Of a stretch of 41,983 bases of DNA, positions 1-8,572 are shown in pieces (the stretch's first letter is position 1; each line of letters opens with the position of its first letter). The notes under the pieces are model-generated. The model was not told the DNA's origin. It ran no database searches and saw only the letters and a list, made by a program, of their open reading frames with translations. Position numbers and translations under genes: made by a program. The stretch comes from an uncultured Anaerolineales bacterium (lineage in GTDB: Bacteria; Chloroflexota; Anaerolineae; Anaerolineales; UBA4823), in NCBI GenBank assembly GCA_903872065.1, contig CAIQJJ010000472.1, positions 1-41,983 on the forward strand. Reading direction: 5' to 3'.

Positions 1-39
1 CCGATCTCCCTTGTACCTTACCAATCTTGTCTGGTGTCT

Positions 40-64
40 CCCCCTTCCCACTTCTGGAAGGGGG
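40..64. repeat. Perfect 9-bp inverted repeat (CCCCCTTCC / GGAAGGGGG, 7-nt loop)
   Basis: Read directly: CCCCCTTCC-CACTTCT-GGAAGGGGG; no T tract, so function unclear. Confidence 0.5.
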
Positions 65-106
65 TCGGGGGGTTAGGTTTTGCCCCGCCCCGGCGTAAAC
101 GGGTAC

Positions 107-161
107 TGTAATGACGACTTTAGTCGTTCCGCGCGACGAAACGGCTAAAGCCGTCATTACA
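107..161. repeat. 55-bp imperfect palindrome made of two small hairpins (ACGACT-TT-AGTCGT and ACGGCT-AA-AGCCGT), REP/MITE-like
   Basis: TGTAATGACGACTTTAGTCGTTCCGCGCGACGAAACGGCTAAAGCCGTCATTACA; the outer arms TGTAATGACG / CGTCATTACA are exact complements and each half is itself palindromic. Confidence 0.7.
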
Positions 162-273
162 AAGGCGATTTCCCCGGCCACGGATCCGACAGGCAGTGTA
201 GGGTGCAGGAAATTATAGGCAAAGTGAAGCCCAGATCGCCTGTTCCGCGTCCCTTCGCGATCCAAACGTTCCC

Positions 274-1041
274 TCACGGCCCATTCCTGCGTTCTTCGAT
301 GATCAGTTCCGAAAGCGGGCCGGCTTCTCCGACAATGCGCGCCAGTTCTTCTCGCTGCTTTTCCGATAAACGAGCTGTTCCTGAGCTTTTCTCCTGGCGC
401 GGCAAGCCCAGTCCGGAACGAACAAAAGCCTGACGCACAGACAGCATCTCATCTGGGGTATCGAGTTGAACGATCTGAAGTGACACACGACTTTGCTCTG
501 GCAAATCAAGCGGCGTCAACGGGTGCAAACTGCCGTTTTCGTAAACGGCAATTACCGCAACAGGCTTGTCAGGATCATCGGTCGTCGTCAAGTATGCAGA
601 TTGATTTTCTTGCACCAAAGGCTTGCGCGGCTGTGTTCTGCTGTGTATTGGCAAAACCCCTTCGCCGCGGAAACGCAGCAGAACCGCCGCCCTGGCCTTA
701 CGCAGCATCACCAGGTCTGCCGCTTGCTGCAGCGCCTCCAGGTGCGCGCCTTCGTCAGGCGTCAGTTTGCCAGCTTGCTTACGAGACAGCAAATCCTGCA
801 AGGCGCGCTGCACATCGCCCGGCACTGTCTCCAGCAGCACCTTTTTGAGTTCAGCCGTACTCATTTGCTCCAGAGCATCCAGCGGCTGGCGAAGATCAGG
901 CGGCAAATCCGCCAACGAAGGCAGCGCAGACTCTAACCCCTTCAAAATCACCTCATCCACCGGCTGATTGGCGGCTTGCGCCATTCGCCGCAGTGGACGA
1001 TACAAAGAATCTGGAAGAGTAACCGTAATTGTTTGTGACAT
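274..1041 (-). CDS. Antitoxin-like two-domain protein: N-terminal small DNA-binding/antitoxin-like region plus C-terminal DUF104 (AF2212-like) motif
   Basis: ORF with ATG start; N-terminus MSQTITVTLPDSLYRPLRRMAQAANQPVDEVI; C-terminal VYENGSLHPLTPLDLPEQSRVSLQI resembles AF2212-like antitoxins. Confidence 0.7.
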   Translation of the reverse strand: MSQTITVTLPDSLYRPLRRMAQAANQPVDEVILKGLESALPSLADLPPDLRQPLDALEQMSTAELKKVLLETVPGDVQRALQDLLSRKQAGKLTPDEGAHLEALQQAADLVMLRKARAAVLLRFRGEGVLPIHSRTQPRKPLVQENQSAYLTTTDDPDKPVAVIAVYENGSLHPLTPLDLPEQSRVSLQIVQLDTPDEMLSVRQAFVRSGLGLPRQEKSSGTARLSEKQREELARIVGEAGPLSELIIEERRNGP

Positions 1042-1090
1042 GCTTCACCTCAATCTTTCTTCTATTGTAACACCTTCAAAGGAGTCTTCT

Positions 1091-4000
1091 ATGAATCATC
1101 GCTTTTTTCCAATCCGCATCTTCCTCCTCCTGGCTGCCCTGCTGCTCGGCCTGGGACTGAGCAGCGCCGCGCTGCTGGTCGGGCGCGGACAGGCAGCCTC
1201 GGCCAACCAGGCGGCGGAGCAGAGCGCCTCAGCAGCCCTCGCCCAGCCCGCCGCGCCTTACAGTGAAAGCGAGATCGTCGCCCACCTGGCGGCCGGCCGC
1301 CGCCTGCACGTCCTGGTCAACAGCCCGGATTGGCCAGGCGGGACTTTCGCCGCGCCGGACGGCGACTGGCAAGGCGGGGCGGGCGTGATCAACGGCGCTT
1401 ACACCGCGACCAGGTCTTACGCCCTGCGCATCGCGCCGGTCTATGTCTTTCGCACCAGCGTGCAAAACGGGAATGGCGAAGACATCGCCTGGGGCAACGG
1501 CGACATCGAAGGCGTGCTGCAAGATGTCCTCCTGGATCAATTACACCATCAAGTCTTAAACGAAGCGCAGCTGGCCAATGGCCTGAGCGGGGCGCGCGGC
1601 GTCTTGATCCTGCCGCCGTTCACCCACGGTTACGAGACCCAGGTTGCGGCCGCGCTAGGCGAGGCCGGGCTGGCGGCGATCGGCGAGTTCGTCCACCAGG
1701 GCGGCACTGTCTACGCGCAAAGCAATGCCGCTTACCTGCTGGAGGCGGCCGGCGTCCTGCCGGTCGGCTCCCTGCCGCTGGTCAGGCTGGATACGCCCCT
1801 CTCCGCGCCGAACGACCTGGGGGAACTGGAGATCAACGCGCCGGACAACCTGTTGGCTTTCAACTGGAAAAGCACGCAGCTTTGGGTGCTGCAAGACCCG
1901 GCCATCACCCCTCCGGATGGCTATGAAGTCGTCGCGACTTACACCAACACCCTGGGCGGCCCGCAGCCGGCGATCTTGACCGGCGAGTATGGCCAGGGGC
2001 GGGTGGTGATGGTCGCCGGCCACCCCACCCTGAGCATGAGCCGTGAGCAACTGTCCATTTTCTTCAACAGCCTGCTCTGGGGCATGGCGGAACGCGCCGA
2101 ACTGCACGGGCGCGCCATCCAAACCTACGATCCTCTGCCCGGCCTGACCGTCATCCCAGCCTACGAGGCGAACATCCCAATCAGCGTCACCCTGTGCGCC
2201 GACCACCTCTGGCAAGGGATTACCCTGACGCAGGTTACACTGGCCGAACGTGTGGCATACGGCTTCGATGTCGACGCGGCCAGTGTGCAGCCGCCGGCCA
2301 GCGCCATCAGCGTCACGGCAGCCAATGGCATCACTATGACCACTATCACCTGGGAACTGGGAGAACGGGCCGAGACACCGGCCTGTTTCAGTTATTTTGC
2401 CTACACGCAACAAGATGCGCTTGCCGCCGGGATGCGCACCTTCAGCCAGGGTGAATTGAATTTCACAGACGGCCGGCGCAATGTGGTTTCGCCGCACAAG
2501 GATTTCACCCTTTCGGCCAAGATGCCCGCCCGCCTGCTAGGTCAGCACGACAAAGAAGGCGATCGCTTCTATTTCATCCCTGAAGAAGGCGTCATCCTGG
2601 ATGAATTCGTCTTCCTGGAAAACAAGGAAGACAGCCGCGGCTACAATTTGAAATTGGTGCGCTACATCCCATTGATTGTCCCCATCGTCGGCCTGGAGGA
2701 TCAGCGCCGGCCGCTGGCTACCAACGCCGGCGAGACGGTCTGGATGCGCAACGAGTTCTTCTTGTTCGAGAACGGCGATTATCTGCTGCCCGAAGGCTTT
2801 AGCAGCCCCACCCAGACGCTGAACATCGAAAATTGGGACGGGCAGACGTTCGTCACGATGACCACGCCGGGCGGCTACCACATTGACCCGCCGCAGACGC
2901 GGGTGCAGGATGGCTTCTTCGTCGCCATTCCGCCCACCTATACCAATGCGATTACCGTCACCGCCGACCACCAACTGCTGCTGCCGGCGGCGCGGGTTGA
3001 ATGGGATTTGGGCGATTTCCCCGGCTTCTGGTACGAAATGCCGGCGGTGCGCTTCGGCATCGCCTCGCGCGAGCTCTTCAGCCGCTCGGTGTCATTCACC
3101 GGCGATCCCCAGGTGGGGACAGTGGTGGTAGACGCCAAAGGCGGCTCGGTCTACACCGGCCTGGGCGCAGACCCGACCCTTGACCGCGATTTGCTGGTCA
3201 AGGTAGTGGTTGCGCCGCCGCAAGCGCCTGTGACAGGCAGCCTCACCTACCAGGACATCTGGTCACGCACCCATGAATTGGAACTGCGCGCCGGATTTTA
3301 CGATGTTTTCAACTACGCCACTTGCGATTGCGATGGCGGGCTGCAAGAACGCCACCAACGGCTGAACGTGACCTTTGCCATCTGGGCTGACACGGACGCC
3401 GATGGCGTCGGCGATAAGCTGCTGACCGATTACGACCTGGAACGCGGCAACCTGCCCACGCGCGTCACCGGCGATTTGGACTTGCTGATCAAGACCCGCA
3501 ACCTGGCTGAGTATGGCGTGGGCTATGATCAAAACCTGATCGAAGGGCGCATCTTCCGTGGGTTGGGATTTGTCATTGAGCCGCGCGGCGAGGATTGGTT
3601 CGCATCTTACGAATCGCCCTACAGCACGCTGGTCAGCGCAACTGTCGAGGGCGGCTACGAAGTGCTGACCTTCCGGCAGGACATCCCCGCCGGCCAGGTC
3701 AACACGATCCGCGTCCATGCCAGGGTAGATGCCACGGCGCGGCAGATCGAAGAGCTGCTCAAGCTGCACGATGGGGTCAGTTTCCTCTACCGGCAGGGCT
3801 TTGCCGGCGAGGCGCAGTTTGAAATCCATGATACGCATGTGCAAGGCGTGCTAGGAGTACGCAGCGATGCGGCGATTGACAGCCGGGTGCTGCCGGCCGC
3901 GCTAAGCACCTACAGCGACACCTTCTTCACCGATTACGAGATCAGCGATCCGTCTGACCCGCGCCTGGCGGCAAAAGAAGTCTACCTCGATAGTTGGGGC

Positions 4001-5707
4001 TTCGACGACGCCGCCGCGACCACCTACGTCGGCGGGCGGGAGGGGCGCGAACTGTTCTTCAGCCTGCTGCGCCTGGGCGACCGCACCTGGGTGCGGGTGG
4101 AACTGAATAACAACACTGGCGAGGAGTGGAGCTCAGTGCAGGTTGGTTTGCAGCCGCCGGCTGGCATCACTGTCACACAGCTTTTCACCCAGAGCGTCCC
4201 GCCGCCGATGTGGCCCGACCTGCCCTTCTTAAACCTGGAAACAATCCCCGACGCGGCTTACGGCATTTACTACTTTGAGTTACAAACCGACGCCGCAGCC
4301 GCCGCGCTGCTCAATCAAGTCGTGGAAATCCCCGTGACCATCCAGGCCGCTGGCGCGCCGGCCGGGTTTGCCGCGCCGCCAGCGCGGATCGCCGTGCGCT
4401 CTGCCGCCGGCGCGCCGCCCTACTACGCCTCAGGCATCTCCAGCAACCTGGCAATCAGCGAAGCGCTGCACACGGCTGTCACTCCCCTGGCATTGCGCAT
4501 AATGGATCGCCAGCAATTCAACTCCCTGAGCCAATTGGTAGCGCAAGATCAAAGCAGCACCCCCAATACCCACCTGGCCGCCGATTACTTCTTCAACCTG
4601 ACCTCCACCCTGCCGTTCACTTTTACCGGCGGCTTCCTCAACTACACCCTGGCTGACCAGATCATCCCCTGGGATATCGCCGGCGGGGGCAGCCCGCTCT
4701 ATGCCGTTTCGCTAAACGCCTTCACCGGCACGCGCGCCACGCGCTACCAGGTGAACAACGGCGCAGAGCTGTTTTCGCTAGACAGCTTCGGCATGTCCTG
4801 GAATGCGCACGCCGCGCCCGATTTCATCGAGGCGCGCGGAGCGAGCTTACAAGGCGTCTACGTCATCGAAGGCATCACCCGCACCCTGACCAACGAGCCG
4901 GTAGATGTGCTGTACGCCTACGAAACCAACCGCGTGAGTATTCGATTTGACATTACCAACGCTGGCACGGATGTCGCCGCCAACACCGTGCTGACCATTT
5001 CACTGGCCGCAGACCTCAACCCGGTTGAATACCCGGCCAGCATCACCGCGGCGGATGGACAGCTTCTATGGACGGTTGGCAGCCTGGCCCCTGGCGGCAG
5101 GAAACAAGCCATCGTCACGTTCGAAGTGTTTGTCAACCCTGCGAACGCGGCGCCGGCCAGGCGAAGCGTCATCTGGGGCTACCTGCCGGCGTTGATCCGT
5201 TCGGATGCCGGCTTTGTCAATATTTTCTCCGGCCAAAGCATCCAGGCGCAGATCAGCGATCGTTTAGCGCTTCCCTACGGAAGCAGCGGCCCTCTGTTCT
5301 ACCGCGGTTTTCTGCCATTGGTCGCCAATAACTACATCGGCAATATCTTCCCCTTCCAGGTTGGCGAGGCAATTCCACTGCGCGTGCCAAGTGAGACCGG
5401 CGAGGTGTTCTATCAGAAGACCTTTGCGGTTTCATCCAGTCTGCCCGAAGGCGGTCACTTCTACCTCTCGTCACAGCCTGACGCTATCGAACCTGTACTG
5501 ATAGATGACGCCATCGCAATTGTGATGGATGGAAGCGACCTGTTCACCTACAACTTTTCCGCCGCCAGCGGCCACCCAGCGGTTGTCGTCGAAATCCCAC
5601 GCACAGTAATGGAAACAGCCGCCAGCCAGACCGTGACCATCGAATACCGCGATCTCTACGGAGTTCTGGTGCAGGCCAGCCAGATCTGGTTAATCTGGAT
5701 GCCATAA
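1091..5707 (+). CDS. Large secreted/surface protein with a DUF11-like C-terminal region
   Basis: ORF track starts at 968, but ATG 1091 follows AAAGGAG and gives a signal peptide (MNHRFFPIRIFLLLAALLLGLGLSSAALLVG); the 968 start would overlap the divergent gene. Segment NRVSIRFDITNAGTDVAANTVLTISLAADLNPV...LAPGGRKQAIVTFEV is DUF11-like. Confidence 0.8.
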   Translation: MNHRFFPIRIFLLLAALLLGLGLSSAALLVGRGQAASANQAAEQSASAALAQPAAPYSESEIVAHLAAGRRLHVLVNSPDWPGGTFAAPDGDWQGGAGVINGAYTATRSYALRIAPVYVFRTSVQNGNGEDIAWGNGDIEGVLQDVLLDQLHHQVLNEAQLANGLSGARGVLILPPFTHGYETQVAAALGEAGLAAIGEFVHQGGTVYAQSNAAYLLEAAGVLPVGSLPLVRLDTPLSAPNDLGELEINAPDNLLAFNWKSTQLWVLQDPAITPPDGYEVVATYTNTLGGPQPAILTGEYGQGRVVMVAGHPTLSMSREQLSIFFNSLLWGMAERAELHGRAIQTYDPLPGLTVIPAYEANIPISVTLCADHLWQGITLTQVTLAERVAYGFDVDAASVQPPASAISVTAANGITMTTITWELGERAETPACFSYFAYTQQDALAAGMRTFSQGELNFTDGRRNVVSPHKDFTLSAKMPARLLGQHDKEGDRFYFIPEEGVILDEFVFLENKEDSRGYNLKLVRYIPLIVPIVGLEDQRRPLATNAGETVWMRNEFFLFENGDYLLPEGFSSPTQTLNIENWDGQTFVTMTTPGGYHIDPPQTRVQDGFFVAIPPTYTNAITVTADHQLLLPAARVEWDLGDFPGFWYEMPAVRFGIASRELFSRSVSFTGDPQVGTVVVDAKGGSVYTGLGADPTLDRDLLVKVVVAPPQAPVTGSLTYQDIWSRTHELELRAGFYDVFNYATCDCDGGLQERHQRLNVTFAIWADTDADGVGDKLLTDYDLERGNLPTRVTGDLDLLIKTRNLAEYGVGYDQNLIEGRIFRGLGFVIEPRGEDWFASYESPYSTLVSATVEGGYEVLTFRQDIPAGQVNTIRVHARVDATARQIEELLKLHDGVSFLYRQGFAGEAQFEIHDTHVQGVLGVRSDAAIDSRVLPAALSTYSDTFFTDYEISDPSDPRLAAKEVYLDSWGFDDAAATTYVGGREGRELFFSLLRLGDRTWVRVELNNNTGEEWSSVQVGLQPPAGITVTQLFTQSVPPPMWPDLPFLNLETIPDAAYGIYYFELQTDAAAAALLNQVVEIPVTIQAAGAPAGFAAPPARIAVRSAAGAPPYYASGISSNLAISEALHTAVTPLALRIMDRQQFNSLSQLVAQDQSSTPNTHLAADYFFNLTSTLPFTFTGGFLNYTLADQIIPWDIAGGGSPLYAVSLNAFTGTRATRYQVNNGAELFSLDSFGMSWNAHAAPDFIEARGASLQGVYVIEGITRTLTNEPVDVLYAYETNRVSIRFDITNAGTDVAANTVLTISLAADLNPVEYPASITAADGQLLWTVGSLAPGGRKQAIVTFEVFVNPANAAPARRSVIWGYLPALIRSDAGFVNIFSGQSIQAQISDRLALPYGSSGPLFYRGFLPLVANNYIGNIFPFQVGEAIPLRVPSETGEVFYQKTFAVSSSLPEGGHFYLSSQPDAIEPVLIDDAIAIVMDGSDLFTYNFSAASGHPAVVVEIPRTVMETAASQTVTIEYRDLYGVLVQASQIWLIWMP

Positions 5708-5763
5708 CCAAAAGCTGGACATTCGGCAAGGTGAAAACCTGACCAATGACAGCTATCCAATAA

Positions 5764-5815
5764 AAAAGTTCTGGTGTAAAGTTGGCTTATCTGGTCAACT
5801 TTCACCAGAACTTTT
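5764..5815. terminator. Hairpin, probable bidirectional intrinsic terminator
   Basis: AAAAGTTCTGGTGTAAAGTTG / CAACTTTCACCAGAACTTTT, about 20 bp stem with one bulged T, ending in TTTT, 57 nt after the stop at 5707. Confidence 0.75.
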
Positions 5816-5854
5816 ATCGTTTAAAGATACAATAAGAGGCATGAAGATAAGAAT

Positions 5855-6937
5855 ATGAAATCACAAAAACGACCACTCACTCGAAGCGGTTTTCTGAAAT
5901 TAAGCGCCGCCGCGGCGGTCAGCGCGGGGCTGTGGGGCTGTTCATCACGTACCGCGCAGCCGGCAGCCGGGCCAGATCAAGCCGCCAATGAGATACAACA
6001 AGATGACCGCGCGCCGGCGCAAGCCGCCAACGAGACAACAAAAGATGACCGCGCCGCAGCGCAAACCGCCAATCAGGCGACCCAATCTCCAGCCGGAGCG
6101 ACGCACGTCGCAACTGAACCGACCACCGAGCAGGCTTACCTGGCAGCAGCGCATGGCGAAGATGTAGAAGCGGTTGTCAAAGCAGCCCTGGCCGCTCTGG
6201 GAGGCATTGAACGCTTCGTCAAACAGGGCCATGATGTCATCATCAAACCCAATATTTGTGTGGACTATCATACCCCAGAATATGCGGCGACCACCAACCC
6301 GACCGTCGTCGCCTGCCTGACCACACTCTGCCTGGGGGCCGGCGCGAAGCGGGTGCGGGTAATGGATATGCCTTTTGGCGGCGCGCCGGACTCGGCCTAC
6401 GCAATCAGTGGGATCGAGGAGGCGGTCAAGGCGGCCGGCGGCGAGATGGAAATCATGAGTCCGGTCAAGTTTTCCAAGTTCGACATTCCTGAAGGAAAGA
6501 GCATCAAAAACTGGGAAATCTACCGCGCCATTTTAGAGGCTGATGTGTTGATTGATGTTCCGATCGCCAAGCACCATTCCTTGGCGCGCCTCACGCTTGG
6601 GGCCAAGAATCTGCTCGGTACCGTGAAATCTCCCAATCAGATTCATCAAAACCTGGGACAGCGGATTGCCGACCTGGTCAGTGTGATCCGCCCAACTCTG
6701 ACAGTCATTGATGCGGTGCGCGTGTTAATGGCTCATGGCCCAACCGGTGGAAGCCTGGATGATGTAAAGCAACTGAATACTGTGATCGCCAGCCACGATA
6801 TTGTCGCCGCGGATGCTTACGGAGCGACGCTTTTCGGCTTAAAAGGCGCGGATATTGCTTACATTAAGAAATCGGCTGAGATGGGCCTGGGAACGCTTGA
6901 CCTGACATCGCTCAAAGTGGAAGAAATCAATGTTTAA
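5855..6937 (+). CDS. DUF362 domain protein, probable exported lipoprotein
   Basis: N-terminal signal with LWGC lipobox-like motif; DUF362-like body (HDVIIKPNICVDYHTPEYAATTNPTVVACLTTLCLGAGAKRVRVMDMPFGG; IAKHHSLARLTLGAKNLLGTV). Confidence 0.85.
   Translation: MKSQKRPLTRSGFLKLSAAAAVSAGLWGCSSRTAQPAAGPDQAANEIQQDDRAPAQAANETTKDDRAAAQTANQATQSPAGATHVATEPTTEQAYLAAAHGEDVEAVVKAALAALGGIERFVKQGHDVIIKPNICVDYHTPEYAATTNPTVVACLTTLCLGAGAKRVRVMDMPFGGAPDSAYAISGIEEAVKAAGGEMEIMSPVKFSKFDIPEGKSIKNWEIYRAILEADVLIDVPIAKHHSLARLTLGAKNLLGTVKSPNQIHQNLGQRIADLVSVIRPTLTVIDAVRVLMAHGPTGGSLDDVKQLNTVIASHDIVAADAYGATLFGLKGADIAYIKKSAEMGLGTLDLTSLKVEEINV
5981..6082 (+). repeat. 42-bp (14-aa) tandem repeat, about 2.5 copies, in the DUF362 protein linker
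   Basis: AANEIQQDDRAPAQ / AANETTKDDRAAAQ / TANQATQ; units begin at 5981, 6023 and 6065. Confidence 0.75.
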
Positions 6938-8543
6938 GGGATTTTTGAGGCTGCCCGGCCAGAAAAACTCGCCAAGAGGCAGCCTGGGAATGTGGGCCGC
7001 CTGGCGGCGTGTGCGCCAAATTGTTCAAATCGCGTTTTTCGCGTTGTTTGTGGCGCTGCTGTTTGCCGGTTTGCAGCGCCAGGGCAGCGGCGAGAATGGC
7101 CTGGATTGGGTAACAGGCTTTTTCTTTCGCATTAACCCTCTCTCGGCGTTGGCTGCCATGCTGGCCGGGCGAGAATGGCTGGGCAGCCTGGGTTGGGCGC
7201 TGGCGACCATCAGCCTGACCATTCTCCTGGGGCGGGTCTGGTGCGGCTGGACCTGCCCTTTGGGATCGCTGCTGGAATGGGTTCATTTTCGCCGGGCGCG
7301 CAGCAATGCCCGCAGCATTCCAGCCTCCCTGCGAAGCGTCAAATATTTCTTGCTGGCAGTCATCCTGATCGCCGCCCTGTTTGGCAATCTGAGTCTGCTG
7401 ATCCTGGAACCGCTGGCGCTGCTGACGCGCGCCATGACCACCGTGGTCATCCCAGGGTTCAATGTCGCCATCAACGGCAGCGAAGCGACGCTCTACAACC
7501 TGAGCTTTTTACGCCCGGCGGTGGACTGGCTTGAAAGCGCGCTGCGTGGGCCAGTGCTGCCGGTAAAACAGCCGGCTTTTAACGCTCCGGGGTGGGTCGC
7601 GCTGCTCTTTGTTGGGGTAATTGCTCTCAACTGGCTGGCCGATCGTTTTTGGTGCCGCTATCTTTGCCCATTGGGGGCGCTGTTGGGCTGGCTCTCAAAG
7701 ATTTCCATCTTCCGCCCGGGGATAGGCGAGGCCTGCACCGGCTGCACCCGCTGCGCAATCGCCTGCAAGCCGGGGGCAATCCGCGTCAAATCCGCCAGCG
7801 AGGCGGCGCGCAGCGCCGCCGATATTCACATCATGGCGTCGGAGTGCACAGTCTGCCTGGACTGCCTGAATAGCTGCGCCAAAGACGGCATGGGAATCAA
7901 ACCCGTCACCCAACCCGAAAAATCGCATGAATTTGACCTCTCACGGCGGCAGTTTTTGCAAGCCGCGGCGGTTGGAACGGCGGGGGTGCTGCTGGCGCGC
8001 AGCGATTTGCGCTCGCGCGCAAAAAACTCCGCGTTGATCCGGCCGCCTGGCGTCCTGGACGAAAACGAATTCCTGGCAAAGTGTCTGCGCTGCAGCGAGT
8101 GCATGAAGGTCTGTCCAACCACCGCCTTACAACCCGCCCTGGGAGAAGCCGGATTGGAGGGCTTATGGACCCCCATCCTGATGGCGCGGGTGGGCTATTG
8201 CGATTACGGTTGCAACGCCTGCGGACAGGTATGCCCATCTGGGGCGATTGCTGCGCTGCCTTTGGAGGAAAAACGACAGGCGGTGATCGGCAAAGCCAGC
8301 GTCAACCGCAACCGCTGCCTGCCGTGGGCTTCTGGCATCCCCTGCATCGTTTGCGAAGAAATGTGTCCCACGCCGCAAAAAGCCATCCGCCTGGAAACGA
8401 TAACGGCAGTAAATGAAGCGGGAGAGATGGTAGAATTACAGCAGCCTTATGTCCTGCGCGATCTGTGCATTGGCTGTGGGATTTGTGAAAACCACTGCCC
8501 TTTAGAAGGAGAGGCTGCAATTCGAGTGTATGCTGGCGGATGA
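6930..8543 (+). CDS. Membrane polyferredoxin: NapH-like transmembrane half fused to a NapG-like ferredoxin half
   Basis: WCGWTCPLGSLLEW and WCRYLCPLGALLGW motifs, several CxxCxxCxxxC-type cluster motifs, and an internal SRRQFLQAAAVGTAGVLLA segment before the C-terminal Fe-S motifs; starts inside the upstream stop region. Confidence 0.88.
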   Translation: MFKGFLRLPGQKNSPRGSLGMWAAWRRVRQIVQIAFFALFVALLFAGLQRQGSGENGLDWVTGFFFRINPLSALAAMLAGREWLGSLGWALATISLTILLGRVWCGWTCPLGSLLEWVHFRRARSNARSIPASLRSVKYFLLAVILIAALFGNLSLLILEPLALLTRAMTTVVIPGFNVAINGSEATLYNLSFLRPAVDWLESALRGPVLPVKQPAFNAPGWVALLFVGVIALNWLADRFWCRYLCPLGALLGWLSKISIFRPGIGEACTGCTRCAIACKPGAIRVKSASEAARSAADIHIMASECTVCLDCLNSCAKDGMGIKPVTQPEKSHEFDLSRRQFLQAAAVGTAGVLLARSDLRSRAKNSALIRPPGVLDENEFLAKCLRCSECMKVCPTTALQPALGEAGLEGLWTPILMARVGYCDYGCNACGQVCPSGAIAALPLEEKRQAVIGKASVNRNRCLPWASGIPCIVCEEMCPTPQKAIRLETITAVNEAGEMVELQQPYVLRDLCIGCGICENHCPLEGEAAIRVYAGG

Positions 8544-8572
8544 GAGAAACGCTGTAGGATCAAGGTTGAGCA

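Noticed and set aside
56-80. G-rich run GGAAGGGGGTCGGGGGGTTAGG as a G-quadruplex
   Set aside because: Only two long G runs plus short GG pairs; the simple hairpin at 40-64 explains part of it and no functional context was seen.
203-967. Overlapping plus-strand ORFs opposite the antitoxin-like gene
   Set aside because: Antisense to a coherent minus-strand protein; Ser/Arg/Ala-rich composition typical of spurious frames.
1655-2497. 280-aa minus-strand ORF within the large secreted protein gene
   Set aside because: Antisense to a well-supported CDS; translation has no family-like pattern.
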